Notes: a model not told the origin generated them from the letters alone. A stretch of 64,000 nucleotides of DNA from Clostridium_AD sp937920395 (GCA_052274345.1 DAVZGP010000004.1:1-64000), one strand, 5' to 3'; shown: positions 16,984-25,345, numbered from the stretch's first letter. Made by a program: numbers and translations.

Positions 16984-18297
16984 CTATTTAGTAGTACTTA
17001 ATAGCTTTCTAGACTTAACTGCTGCTTCCTTAACACCTTGCTCAGGAGTAAGTGACTTTTTAATAACTACCTTTTGGTAAGTCTGTAACATTATATTTTG
17101 AATTCCATCAGATTCTGCAAACCCTTCGTTTGGTATACCAGTCTTTAGTTGATCTAAGAAAGGTTTATTGTCTGGTGTTTGAAAATAAGGATCAGTGACA
17201 AGAGATTTTAATGTAGGCAACTGTCCTAATTGTTTACAAGCGTCAAGGTTTTGTTTATCTTGCATTAAGAATTTTACAAGTGCCCAAGACATAGTCTCTT
17301 TTTCTTTATTTGTTTTAAATATCATTAGTGCTCTTCCGTCTATAGTGGAAACTGATCTATCTCCTACTTTTAACACTGGCATAGGTGCTATTCCAACATC
17401 TTTACCTATTACCATTGTCTTACCTAATGCTTGTTTAAGGTTAGCTTTCCATCCATACCCAAACTGTGACCACATTCCTATACTTCTTGAGAAAAAGTTT
17501 TTTTCCATTGTTGGTGGAGCTAATTTTTGAGCATCTTGTGAAAATTTAAAAAATTTGTCCAAATTAGCTGCAGGTTTATCAAATACTACATCTGTGCCTA
17601 ATTTATTTAACAACTGATATTTACCACCGTTCATGTTGTAATATTCTTGAGCTAGCATTGTCCAGTACCAACCACCAAATGTTAATGCCTCATTCCAAAA
17701 TACAGTTCCATAAGTTTTGGATCCATCTTTTCTCTTAGGTAATTCGCTTATTTTCTTAGCATAAGTTAAATATTCATCAAAAGTTACTGGTGGTTTTTCT
17801 GGATCTAGTCCAGCTTCTTTAAATAAATCCTTATTATATATCATCATTTGAGTAGTTGCATTCATTGGAACATAATAAGTTCCATCTAATACTTTGCCTA
17901 AATACTTACTGTCTATTCTCTGTGCAAGTGCACTATAATCTTTGAAGTTATCATAATTTACTAGTTTATCCATTTTTGCATATTTAATAGGTTGAGCTCC
18001 CCAAACCCCTGCATATACACTTGGTGCATCTCCAGCATCAATTCTCGTATCAATGTTCTTATCATCTGTGACCGTGACCTTAATATTAGGGTACTGCTTT
18101 TTGAATTCAGGCAAAATTGATTTTTTTACATAATCAATATAGTCTCCAGCTGGAAGCATAAGCTCTATATCACCTTTAAGAGCTTTTGGGTCAACCGCTT
18201 TGGTTTGACTAGAACTCGATTTTGTTCCACACCCCGAAAAACTAATTGCTAACATGGATGTTACTAAGAATAATGAGCATAACTTTTTAAATTTCAT
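16984..18297 (-). CDS. Sugar-binding lipoprotein of the ABC importer
   Basis: A 437-residue solute-binding protein with a lipoprotein signal (LAISFSGCGTK; the lipidated Cys is at about residue 23). The mature fold is family 1 (MalE-like): DIELMLPAGDYIDYVKKSIL, MIYNKDLFKEAGLDPEKPP and the hinge and C-lobe typical of CUT1 binding proteins. It captures oligosaccharides outside the membrane for the two permeases downstream. The context of a secreted glycoamylase and a GH94 enzyme suggests beta-gluco-oligosaccharides. It begins 24 bases after lacI and is probably cotranscribed with it. Confidence 0.9.
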   Translation of the reverse strand: MKFKKLCSLFLVTSMLAISFSGCGTKSSSSQTKAVDPKALKGDIELMLPAGDYIDYVKKSILPEFKKQYPNIKVTVTDDKNIDTRIDAGDAPSVYAGVWGAQPIKYAKMDKLVNYDNFKDYSALAQRIDSKYLGKVLDGTYYVPMNATTQMMIYNKDLFKEAGLDPEKPPVTFDEYLTYAKKISELPKRKDGSKTYGTVFWNEALTFGGWYWTMLAQEYYNMNGGKYQLLNKLGTDVVFDKPAANLDKFFKFSQDAQKLAPPTMEKNFFSRSIGMWSQFGYGWKANLKQALGKTMVIGKDVGIAPMPVLKVGDRSVSTIDGRALMIFKTNKEKETMSWALVKFLMQDKQNLDACKQLGQLPTLKSLVTDPYFQTPDNKPFLDQLKTGIPNEGFAESDGIQNIMLQTYQKVVIKKSLTPEQGVKEAAVKSRKLLSTTK

Positions 18298-18321
18298 TTT
18301 GTTCCCCCCTTAGATTTATTT

Positions 18322-19320
18322 TTAATTTGACTTCTTTTGGCATGAATCTCTTATTATTAGTTCAGTAGAAAGCGTAACTGATTTATTCACTTCACTACTG
18401 TTTAACATATTAAATAAAGTGTGTGTAGATAACAATCCCATTTCATACATCGGTCTTTTAACTGTAGTCAATGCGGGAGTTATGTATGATGAAAGAACAA
18501 GATTATCAAATCCTACTACTGCAACATCTTTGGGTACATTATATCCTTTGTCCCTAAGTGCAAATATAGCGCCTATGGCCATTTCATCATTAGATGAGAA
18601 GATTGCTTCAGGTGGCTTTTTATTTATTTCTAAGTAATTTGTTACTGCATTGTAACCTGAATTTTCCGTAAAACTACCATTTATTACCATCTTTTCATTA
18701 AATTTTATACCATTATCTTTTAAAGTTTTTTTATACCCTTCAAACCGTTTCCTATTATCATAAGCCTCCTGCGGACCACTTAAAAATGCAATATCACGGT
18801 ATCCTTGACCTATTAAATGCATTACTGCATTAGATGCTCCATGTTCATTATCTACCAGTACATTACACAACTTTTCCCCTGTTATTTCTCTATCAAGTAC
18901 TACAATTGGTAACCCATTTTTGGTAAGTGTCATTATCTCATCATCCTTGATAGTGGAGCTAATTATTATAGCTCCATCAACTCTTCTCTCACTTAAAAAA
19001 TTGTAACTAGAGTTCTTTTTAGTTCCTGAATCACAAAACACTATTAATTCATAGCCATTTAATATAGTTACCTGCTGAATTCCTCTTATAAGTTCATTAT
19101 AGAAAGGTCCATTAATGTCATGTACAAATAATCCAACTAATTCAGTCTTTTGTTTTTTAAGATTTTTAGCTGCAAAGTTTGGTGAATATCCTAGTTCCTT
19201 TGCTATCCTTAAAATATTAACCTTTTTTTCTTTGCTTACATTACCTTTATTGTTTAAAGCATAAGATGTAGTCGAAATTGATACACCAGCCGCTTTTGCA
19301 ACATCCTTTATTGTTACCAT
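18322..19320 (-). CDS. LacI-family repressor of the beta-glucan operon
   Basis: This 332-residue regulator has a LacI helix-turn-helix (VTIKDVAKAAGVSISTTSYA) and hinge (LGYSPNFAAKNLKK). The periplasmic-binding-like sensor domain includes FLSGPQEAYDNRKRFEGYK and SSNDEMAIGAIFALRDKGYN. It begins 16 bases from a perfect GAAACGTTTC operator, and three related sites lie further upstream. Autoregulation with control of the downstream importer and enzymes is therefore likely. The inducer is presumably an imported oligosaccharide or its breakdown product. The operator also matches the general LacI/CcpA pattern, so some sites could bind CcpA. Confidence 0.9.
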   Translation of the reverse strand: MVTIKDVAKAAGVSISTTSYALNNKGNVSKEKKVNILRIAKELGYSPNFAAKNLKKQKTELVGLFVHDINGPFYNELIRGIQQVTILNGYELIVFCDSGTKKNSSYNFLSERRVDGAIIISSTIKDDEIMTLTKNGLPIVVLDREITGEKLCNVLVDNEHGASNAVMHLIGQGYRDIAFLSGPQEAYDNRKRFEGYKKTLKDNGIKFNEKMVINGSFTENSGYNAVTNYLEINKKPPEAIFSSNDEMAIGAIFALRDKGYNVPKDVAVVGFDNLVLSSYITPALTTVKRPMYEMGLLSTHTLFNMLNSSEVNKSVTLSTELIIRDSCQKKSN

Positions 19321-19335
19321 AAACTTCCTCCAGTC

Positions 19336-19371
19336 GAAACGTTTCTGTTATTACATATATAATAACGTTTA
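19336..19371 (-). promoter_or_regulatory. LacI-type operators O1 and O2
   Basis: GAAACGTTTC (19336-19345) is a perfect palindrome 16 bases before the lacI ATG. ATAACGTTTA (19362-19371) keeps the central AACGTT with one changed arm. Both have the central CG of LacI-family operators and would block the lacI promoter. Confidence 0.65.
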
Positions 19372-19485
19372 CATATATTATTGTCAATAGGTTATTTTTG
19401 ACTTTTATATTTAAAAAGCCTCTAGTCTCTTTATTAGTAACATTTAAATTATTTATACATTTAGAGATCTAATGTTCATTTCAAA

Positions 19486-19495
19486 GAAACGTTAC
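19486..19495. promoter_or_regulatory. LacI-type operator O3
   Basis: GAAACGTTAC differs from the perfect site at one position of the right arm. It lies between the GH3 remnant and lacI and may assist looping between O1 and O4. Confidence 0.5.
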
Positions 19496-19517
19496 TTTAT
19501 AATCTCGAAACTTGACA

Positions 19518-19701
19518 TTAAGCCTTCAACTTAATCAAATTTTTGAACCCCTTTAATTCTTTGACAGGCCTTGTAATTGAAGCCACTAAATCCCTTATAT
19601 AAAGTTGAACTGTTTTTTCGCCTTTCATATTACACTAACTGTCCAATTTTTTCTTCAAGTTTCATAGTAGATAATAGTTTATTAATTTTCTTATTAATCA
19701 T
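19518..19701 (-). pseudogene. GH3 beta-glucosidase remnant, two ends only
   Basis: An ATG at 19701 after AAGGGG opens a 23-codon frame containing KINKLLSTMKLEEKIGQLV, the usual start of GH3 beta-glucosidases (LLS.MTLEEKIGQL), then stops. A second frame from 19628 reads GEKTVQLYIRDLVASITRP and then VKELKGFKNLIKLKA. That is the conserved C-terminal fibronectin-like region of GH3 enzymes (VVQLYIRD....TRPVKELKGF). About 600 central residues are missing, and the two pieces are out of frame. In related beta-glucan clusters a GH3 gene lies beside the importer, so this is a deleted operon member. Identification is by motif reading. Confidence 0.8.
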
Positions 19702-19784
19702 TATTTTCAACCCCTTCGTTAATAATCATTTTCACTCCTTAACACTTCACTAATTGCAAATTTACTTTTTCATCCAATCCCCCT

Positions 19785-19796
19785 AGAAACGTTTCT
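19785..19796 (-). promoter_or_regulatory. LacI-type operator O4
   Basis: AGAAACGTTTCT is a perfect 12-bp palindrome identical at its core to O1. It lies 84 bases upstream of the GH3 remnant start and was presumably its operator. Confidence 0.65.
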
Positions 19797-19885
19797 TGTT
19801 TTTTTATTATACTATATGCATTTTATATTACAATATAGTTATAAACGGCCATTACCAGTATAATGAATTTTTACAACCCACAAAA

Positions 19886-19908
19886 TGCGACCCAATATAT
19901 GAGTCGCA
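19886..19908 (-). terminator. Weak terminator of the DUF1801 gene
   Basis: TGCGAC (19886-19891) pairs with GTCGCA (19903-19908), and ATTTTG follows on the minus strand. The stem is short, but it is well placed 35 bases past the stop codon. Confidence 0.45.
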
Positions 19909-19942
19909 CTCTACCTATTATTTTATATGGTTTTTTTTGAAA

Positions 19943-20332
19943 TTATTTCTTGTTTTTTAACTTGGCTTCTTCTTTTTTTATATTCTCTGCAACTCTAAAT
20001 TTAACTATTTTCCTTATTAATTCATAAGGCAGTGGCTTTTCTATAGGAAATTGTATTGACCCTTTTCCACTTTTATATTGTGATAATTCAAGTTTGAATG
20101 ACTCAGTTCCACTAGGCTTTGGGTAAAGTCCAATATGATTTTTATAAGCAGCAAAATGCACTAAATTTCCATGAAGTACAAAAGTAGGCATTTGATAACT
20201 TATCTTTTCCTCAGCATCAGGTGCACACTCTTTTATAACTTTCCTTAAGGTTTTAAGTATTTCCTGAGTCTCAGAAGAAAATTTTAAAATATACTCATCA
20301 ATTGACTTAGAAATATTCTTTGCTTCTTCCAA
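19943..20332 (-). CDS. DUF1801 / YdhG-like protein
   Basis: This 129-residue soluble protein has the DUF1801 pattern: SIDEYILKFSSETQEILKTL, then EEKISYQMPTF, HFAAYKNHIGLYP, and GSIQFPIEKPLP near the end. The fold resembles frataxin/CyaY-type proteins and is sometimes annotated as an iron chaperone, though the biochemical role is not established. The start is a TTG at 20332 preceded by GGGAGG. It follows the methyltransferase gene by 57 bases and may share its transcript. Confidence 0.8.
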   Translation of the reverse strand: MEEAKNISKSIDEYILKFSSETQEILKTLRKVIKECAPDAEEKISYQMPTFVLHGNLVHFAAYKNHIGLYPKPSGTESFKLELSQYKSGKGSIQFPIEKPLPYELIRKIVKFRVAENIKKEEAKLKNKK

Positions 20333-20389
20333 TATTTATCCTCCCACTATTTATTTTTCACCTTTTCTCCAAATAAATAATTAATATCA

Positions 20390-21019
20390 CTACTTTTCAC
20401 ATACACAACATAACCAATTTTTATCTTCCACTAAATCTATTTTTATATTATTGTACCCAGCTTTTTCTAATAACACTTTTAGTTCTTTAGGCGTATGTAT
20501 TTCCATATCTGATATTGCAACAAATTCATCATTTCTTTCTTTAAATTTTTCACTAGAATACATTTCACATATTATAATAAGTTTTCCTAATGGTTTCAAA
20601 ACTCTTTTTACCTCTTTAAAACTTTCAACAAGATTAGGCCAAAAATAAATAGTTTCTACTGCTGATATAATATCAAATTTATCATTTTCGAATGGAATTT
20701 TTTCTACACTTGCATGAAGAATTTCTACGCTACCCTCTTTAATAAGTTTTTCATTATAATCTTTTGACCATTTTACACAATCTGTTGAATAATCTATACC
20801 AAATGTTTTACCCTGCGCTGCCATTGATGCCATTCTATTTACTGTTCTACCACCACCGCAACCTATATCTAATATAACATCATTTTTTTTAATATTTATT
20901 TTCTCAAATCCCCAATTAGTTAGTTCAAAATGTGCTATATTCATATCTTTTGCTATAACTTTTCCTATCTCACCAGTTGGCTTTCTACATTGATTTAATC
21001 TTTTTGCAATTTCACTCAT
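20390..21019 (-). CDS. SAM-dependent methyltransferase (class I)
   Basis: The 209-residue protein has the Rossmann SAM-binding motif VILDIGCGGGRTVNRMA (about residues 47-63), an acidic second strand (FGIDYS), and the post-motif FDIISAVETIYFWP. It belongs to the broad Methyltransf_11/25 group, whose acceptors range from quinones to small metabolites. Three cysteines near the C terminus (WLCCVCEK) are unusual. A Fur-type box lies 76 bases before the ATG, suggesting iron-responsive expression. The acceptor is unknown. Confidence 0.8.
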   Translation of the reverse strand: MSEIAKRLNQCRKPTGEIGKVIAKDMNIAHFELTNWGFEKINIKKNDVILDIGCGGGRTVNRMASMAAQGKTFGIDYSTDCVKWSKDYNEKLIKEGSVEILHASVEKIPFENDKFDIISAVETIYFWPNLVESFKEVKRVLKPLGKLIIICEMYSSEKFKERNDEFVAISDMEIHTPKELKVLLEKAGYNNIKIDLVEDKNWLCCVCEK

Positions 21020-21047
21020 AATGTTCCACCTTTCTTAATTTTCTTTT

Positions 21048-21074
21048 GGTGTCACCCACATGGCAAGTGGCACC
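21048..21074. repeat. 27-bp imperfect palindrome, copy 1
   Basis: GGTGTCAC and GTGGCACC form the ends of a 27-base imperfect palindrome with CACATGGCAA in the middle. A related copy lies at 21365-21391. It sits just upstream of the methyltransferase gene. Confidence 0.6.
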
Positions 21075-21094
21075 CATTAACTTTTTTTCTTTAA

Positions 21095-21109
21095 TGATAA
21101 TGATAATCA
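21095..21109 (-). promoter_or_regulatory. Fur-box-like site
   Basis: TGATAATGATAATCA matches the 7-1-7 Fur consensus TGATAATNATTATCA with one mismatch. It lies 76 bases upstream of the methyltransferase ATG and points to iron repression of that gene. Confidence 0.55.
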
Positions 21110-21284
21110 ATTGTATGTTGTTATATTATAATCTATTTATGTTCATATTACAATTTTTAATATAAATCACATAAATTTAATATAATTACTTGATAAAAAC
21201 AATACATTTTGGTGTTACAATTTATATATACAATAAGTTACATCAAGTTTTATTTTCTTAATAAATAAAAAGGAGTTGAGAATA

Positions 21285-21350
21285 TTGATAATTTTAGTTT
21301 CTAGTGTTTTATACTTTGGATTATCATTTGTCTATTTCTTAACTGTTTGA
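21285..21350 (+). CDS. Candidate 21-residue hydrophobic microprotein
   Basis: A TTG start 9 bases after AAAAAGGAG opens a 21-codon frame, MIILVSSVLYFGLSFVYFLT plus Val, a single membrane helix. Such KdpF-like peptides exist, but no Kdp genes are here. The perfect ribosome site is the main support. Expression is unproven. Confidence 0.3.
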   Translation: MIILVSSVLYFGLSFVYFLTV

Positions 21351-21364
21351 CATAGACAACCTTT

Positions 21365-21391
21365 GGTGCCACGCACATGGCAATTGGCATC
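21365..21391. repeat. 27-bp imperfect palindrome, copy 2
   Basis: It begins GGTGCCACGCACATGGCAAT and matches copy 1 at 21 of 27 positions. It lies 25 bases past the stop of the HsmA-type gene, so it might also act as part of a transcript end. Confidence 0.6.
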
Positions 21392-21415
21392 TTCATTATT
21401 ATAGATTCCATAGTT

Positions 21416-21775
21416 TTATATATGTGTAGACACACCTAGAATATAAGAAATAATCCAAATAACCCATGCAAAAATACTAAATTTATAAAACTTATCAAGT
21501 AAATTTTTATATTTTTTTAATACAAGTATTGAACCAATTACATTCACCAACATAAGTAATAAAGCAACAAATCCTAATATATCATGGACTCCTAACTTTA
21601 CTATATTCCCACCTAGTTCATACATTATTAAAGTTCCTAATATATCACAAGTTAAACCTATAAAAAACATAACAACATGCCAAGTCAGCAATTTTTTTTC
21701 TTTCACTTCATTTAAGATAGAAATCGTATAAAAAATTAATGCTATGTTCACTAAAATTATTGATATAACTAACAT
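21416..21775 (-). CDS. HsmA-family four-helix membrane protein
   Basis: The 119-residue membrane protein has four helices, at about residues 4-21, 31-52, 64-86 and 98-115. Histidines sit at helix ends (WHVVMFFIGLTCDILGTLIM and GVHDILGFVALLLMLVNVIG). This matches the TIGR03987/HsmA group, which looks like a small haem- or cofactor-binding membrane protein of unknown function. It is a single gene with its own promoter. The two intramembrane His residues could ligate haem, but that is inference. Confidence 0.7.
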   Translation of the reverse strand: MLVISIILVNIALIFYTISILNEVKEKKLLTWHVVMFFIGLTCDILGTLIMYELGGNIVKLGVHDILGFVALLLMLVNVIGSILVLKKYKNLLDKFYKFSIFAWVIWIISYILGVSTHI

Positions 21776-22026
21776 TTTCCACCTCTCTTAAGAAATTTCT
21801 ATACTATATTATATTGCACTATTGTTAATATTTATACAATATCGCATTAACTCTGTAAAAGTATTATAGAATACTGTCTTTACAATAAATATGACCTATA
21901 AAATTGAAATATTACAAAATGAGTGTTAATCTATTAACAAGTAAAACATATACAAACAATTAAATATATTCTTATAATTTAAATAAATATATTAAATGTA
22001 TATTTTTAAAAGGAGATAAATTCTAT

Positions 22027-23331
22027 ATGGAAAATAAATTATATTTGAAAGAGACAACTCAAGTATTAACACCTTTTTTAGCAATAGAAGAAGCAACAAG
22101 ATGTCTTTTATGTCATGATGCACCTTGTAGTAAAGCTTGTCCTGCAGGCACAAATCCTGCAAAATTTATTCGCTCACTTCGTTTTAATAATCCCAAAGGT
22201 GCGATTGAAACGATAAGAACAAATAATATTCTTGGTGGCATATGTTCTAGAGTCTGCCCTTATGACAAGTATTGTGAAAGTGCTTGTAGCAGATGTGGCA
22301 TAGACAACCCTATAAAAATAGGTGCTCTTCAAAGATATTTAACCGATTATGAACAACGTATAAACTTAAAAGTTCTTGATAAAGTTGAAGCTACAAAAGA
22401 AAAAATAGCAATTATAGGATCTGGTCCAAGTGGCATTACAGCTGCTTCAGAACTTGCATTAAAAGGATATAAGGTAAGGGTATTTGAAAAAAAAGATATA
22501 TTAGGCGGATGGTTAAGTTACGGAATACCACCTGAGCGTTTACCTACGCAGATTGTACAAAATGAAATAAACTATATAAAAGAATTAGGCGTAGATTTTA
22601 AAACAAATTGTACAGTAGGAAAAGATGTTAAAATAGATGCTCTTAGATCACAAGGCTTTAAAGCATTCATACTTGCTTGTGGAAATCAAAGTGGAAAAAC
22701 TATAGACGTTAAAGGTTCACATTTACAAGGTGTTGTAAATGGTATAGATTTTCTTTCAGAAGCTAAAACTAAAAATGGTAATATAACCGTTGGTAACCAT
22801 GTAATAATTATTGGTGGTGGAGACGTTGCCATGGATTGTGCATCCACTGCAAAATTACTTGGCTCTGAAGATGTAAAAATAGTTTACAGAAGGACTATAG
22901 AGAAAATGCCTGCAACTGTAGGGGAAAGAAAGCACGTTCAATCCTTAAATATCCCTATATTTACAGGGTTTAAACCATCAGAAGTAATAGGTAAAAATGG
23001 TAAAGTTGTTAGTTTTAAAGCAGCGGGAATGTTTGATGAATCAACATTGGATATTGTAGCAGATATGGTTATATTTGCAGTTGGACAGGAATCAGAAGAT
23101 ATAGAAACTATTGTCGATGTAAAAGTTAATAAAAAAGGAATAGTTATTACAGAAAACTATAGGACAAATGTAGAAGATATATTTGCATCAGGTGATATTG
23201 TTTGCGGTGATAAAACAGTTGTACAAGCTGTTGCCTCAGGCAAGTTAGTTGCACTGGAAATTGAAAAATATTTAACTTCAAAAAAAGGCTCTATGGAAAC
23301 AATTAGATTGTCATCAACTAAGGAGGCATAA
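22027..23331 (+). CDS. preT: Dihydropyrimidine dehydrogenase subunit PreT
   Basis: The 434-residue flavoprotein starts with a cysteine-rich Fe-S domain (CLLCHDAPCSKACPAGTNP, then GICSRVCPYDKYCESACSR). Two Rossmann motifs follow: IAIIGSGPSGITAA near residue 127 for FAD and VIIIGGGDVAMDCA near 263 for NAD(P)H. This is the layout of PreT and the glutamate-synthase small subunit. It is followed 4 bases later by preA, so the pair forms the PreTA complex that reduces uracil or thymine with NADH. A strong AAAAGGAG site precedes the start. No dihydropyrimidinase gene is nearby, so the rest of the pathway is elsewhere or absent. Confidence 0.92.
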   Translation: MENKLYLKETTQVLTPFLAIEEATRCLLCHDAPCSKACPAGTNPAKFIRSLRFNNPKGAIETIRTNNILGGICSRVCPYDKYCESACSRCGIDNPIKIGALQRYLTDYEQRINLKVLDKVEATKEKIAIIGSGPSGITAASELALKGYKVRVFEKKDILGGWLSYGIPPERLPTQIVQNEINYIKELGVDFKTNCTVGKDVKIDALRSQGFKAFILACGNQSGKTIDVKGSHLQGVVNGIDFLSEAKTKNGNITVGNHVIIIGGGDVAMDCASTAKLLGSEDVKIVYRRTIEKMPATVGERKHVQSLNIPIFTGFKPSEVIGKNGKVVSFKAAGMFDESTLDIVADMVIFAVGQESEDIETIVDVKVNKKGIVITENYRTNVEDIFASGDIVCGDKTVVQAVASGKLVALEIEKYLTSKKGSMETIRLSSTKEA

Positions 23332-23335
23332 AATT

Positions 23336-24574
23336 ATGAGAAGAAAAGATCTTTCAATAGAATTTTGTGGTGTAAAGTGCGAAAACCCATTTTTCTTAGC
23401 ATCATCCCCAGTCGGGAACAATTATGAAATGTGTGCGAAAGCATTAGAAACAGGTTGGGGTGGGATAGTATTTAAAACCTCAGCTATGCAACAAATGAAT
23501 GAAGTATCACCACGTTTTGATGCTAATAGAAAAGAAGGCACTCCTTTTATAGGATTTAAAAATATGGAGCAGGTTTCAGAACATTCAGTGCAGCAAAACC
23601 TTGCTGATATGAAAAAACTAAAAAAAAATTATCCAACTAAGATATTAGTAGCTTCAATAATGGGATCAAACGAAGAAGAATGGACTAAGCTTGCACAACT
23701 TGTTACTGAAATTGGAGCCGATATTATTGAATGCAATTTTTCATGTCCACAGATGACAAGTCATGCTATGGGCTGTGACGTTGGTCAAAACCCTGAATTA
23801 GTTAAAAAATATTCAGCAGCCGTAAGAAAAGGAACTCATCTTCCTGTACTTGCTAAAATGACTCCCAATATAGGAAATATGACCATCCCAGCAATAGCTG
23901 CAATAGACGGTGGTGCTACAGGCATTGCTGCTATAAATACAATAAAGTGTATTACTGGAGTAGATTTAGATAAAAAAATAGGACTTCCAATAATTAATGG
24001 AAAGTCATCTGTATCCGGATACTCAGGCAATGCCGTTAAACCAATAGCATTAAGATTTATAAATGAACTTGCTAAAGAACCTAAACTTAAGAATATTCCG
24101 CTTAGTGGAATCGGCGGTATAGAAACTTGGCAGGATGCACTTGAATTCATAATGCTTGGCTCTTCAAATCTACAAGTTACGACAGCTGTAATGCAATATG
24201 GTTATAGGATAGTTGAAGACATGATAAGTGGGATAGAATACTATATGGAAGAAAAGGGCGTGGAAAAGCTTTCAGATTTAGTTGGTGTTGCGCTTGATAA
24301 CATAGTTCCAGCTGAGAATTTAGATAGAAATTACATAGTATACCCAAACTTTGATCATGACAAATGCATAGGTTGTGGAAGATGCTACATTTCATGCTTT
24401 GATGGAGCCCATCAAGCAATAGAATGGGATGAAGGTAGCAGAAAACCATCATTAAAGAAAGATAAATGTGTCGGTTGCCTCTTATGCTCACTAATTTGCC
24501 CAATAGAAGGTTGTATAACAAAAGGAGAAATTAAATTTAAAGATCCTGGTGTAGAAAAAGATTTAATTCTTTAA
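23336..24574 (+). CDS. preA: Dihydropyrimidine dehydrogenase subunit PreA
   Basis: The 412-residue protein has an N-terminal FMN TIM barrel of the dihydroorotate dehydrogenase type (CNFSCPQMTSHAMGCDVGQN, AKMTPNIGNM, SGIGGIETWQDALEFIMLGS). The C-terminal ferredoxin domain has CIGCGRCYISCFDGAHQ and CVGCLLCSLICPIEGC, two 4Fe-4S motifs. It is the catalytic partner of PreT. The pyrimidine-site residues were not checked against a structure. It is cotranscribed with preT, and a hairpin follows 30 bases downstream. Confidence 0.92.
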   Translation: MRRKDLSIEFCGVKCENPFFLASSPVGNNYEMCAKALETGWGGIVFKTSAMQQMNEVSPRFDANRKEGTPFIGFKNMEQVSEHSVQQNLADMKKLKKNYPTKILVASIMGSNEEEWTKLAQLVTEIGADIIECNFSCPQMTSHAMGCDVGQNPELVKKYSAAVRKGTHLPVLAKMTPNIGNMTIPAIAAIDGGATGIAAINTIKCITGVDLDKKIGLPIINGKSSVSGYSGNAVKPIALRFINELAKEPKLKNIPLSGIGGIETWQDALEFIMLGSSNLQVTTAVMQYGYRIVEDMISGIEYYMEEKGVEKLSDLVGVALDNIVPAENLDRNYIVYPNFDHDKCIGCGRCYISCFDGAHQAIEWDEGSRKPSLKKDKCVGCLLCSLICPIEGCITKGEIKFKDPGVEKDLIL

Positions 24575-24604
24575 CATAATGCATACAAACACCTCTGGAA
24601 TTTC

Positions 24605-24634
24605 AAAAGGGAAGATGATGTGATTTTCCCTTTT
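24605..24634 (+). terminator. Terminator of preTA
   Basis: AAAAGGGAA (24605-24613) pairs with TTCCCTTTT (24626-24634), giving a 9-bp stem ending in a T4 run. It lies 31 bases after preA. Confidence 0.6.
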
Positions 24635-24703
24635 CCAATTGTAACTAGGAATGCTGTTTTTAGTGTTTTCTTCATCTTAGTGCCCATCCCTTATTCCTAT
24701 TTA

Positions 24704-25345
24704 CTACAACAAACATTCAAAAGAATCTATGTATCTGTCACAAAGTAGCTGCATTTCATTTTTAGATTTACCTGTTGCTTTATCATATACTCCAATGGTA
24801 TAAAACCCAGCATCCTTTGCCGTTTTCATTGCATAATCAGCATCCTCATAAACCATAACATCTGATAATTCAGTTTCCATCTTTTTTGTTGCAAAATAAT
24901 AACTATCTGGTTCACTTTTACCTACTCCAACCTCATCACAACATAACACGAAAGTAAAATATTCTAGCACTTTGAGACGTTTTAATGCTGCCTCTGCTAG
25001 TTGTAATGGTGTAGCTGTGACCACGCACATAATTATACCCTCTCTTTTAAGTTTTAAAAGATACTCATTCACATATGGTTTTAGAGGCATCTCATATTTG
25101 TACTTGTCTTCAATTAATTCATTAATATCAGACATAATTTTCTGCACGTTATCATTAACACCAAGCTCCTTTTGAAAATAATTTGCAGATTCCGTCATAG
25201 ACATATCATTTGTAATTACATTTAAATTTTGGGGAACTTTAATTCCTTTTCCTATCAAATAATCTCTTCCAAGATTTTTCCATGCTGGCATAGAATCCAT
25301 CATTGTTCCATCCATATCAAAAATAGCATGTCCAAATTTTTTCAT
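24704..25345 (-). CDS. HAD-family phosphatase (beta-PGM-like)
   Basis: The 213-residue protein has HAD motifs: I HAIFDMDGTMMDSMPAW (residues 7-23, both Asp present), II VVTATP near residue 104, III with K at VGVGKSEPDSY near 146, and IV VYEDADYAM near 169. A helical cap lies between motifs I and II. Members hydrolyse small sugar or nucleotide phosphates or isomerise beta-glucose phosphates. It is a single gene. A GTGC-containing hairpin and a GAAAC/GTTTC palindrome lie upstream. Confidence 0.85.
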   Translation of the reverse strand: MKKFGHAIFDMDGTMMDSMPAWKNLGRDYLIGKGIKVPQNLNVITNDMSMTESANYFQKELGVNDNVQKIMSDINELIEDKYKYEMPLKPYVNEYLLKLKREGIIMCVVTATPLQLAEAALKRLKVLEYFTFVLCCDEVGVGKSEPDSYYFATKKMETELSDVMVYEDADYAMKTAKDAGFYTIGVYDKATGKSKNEMQLLCDRYIDSFECLL

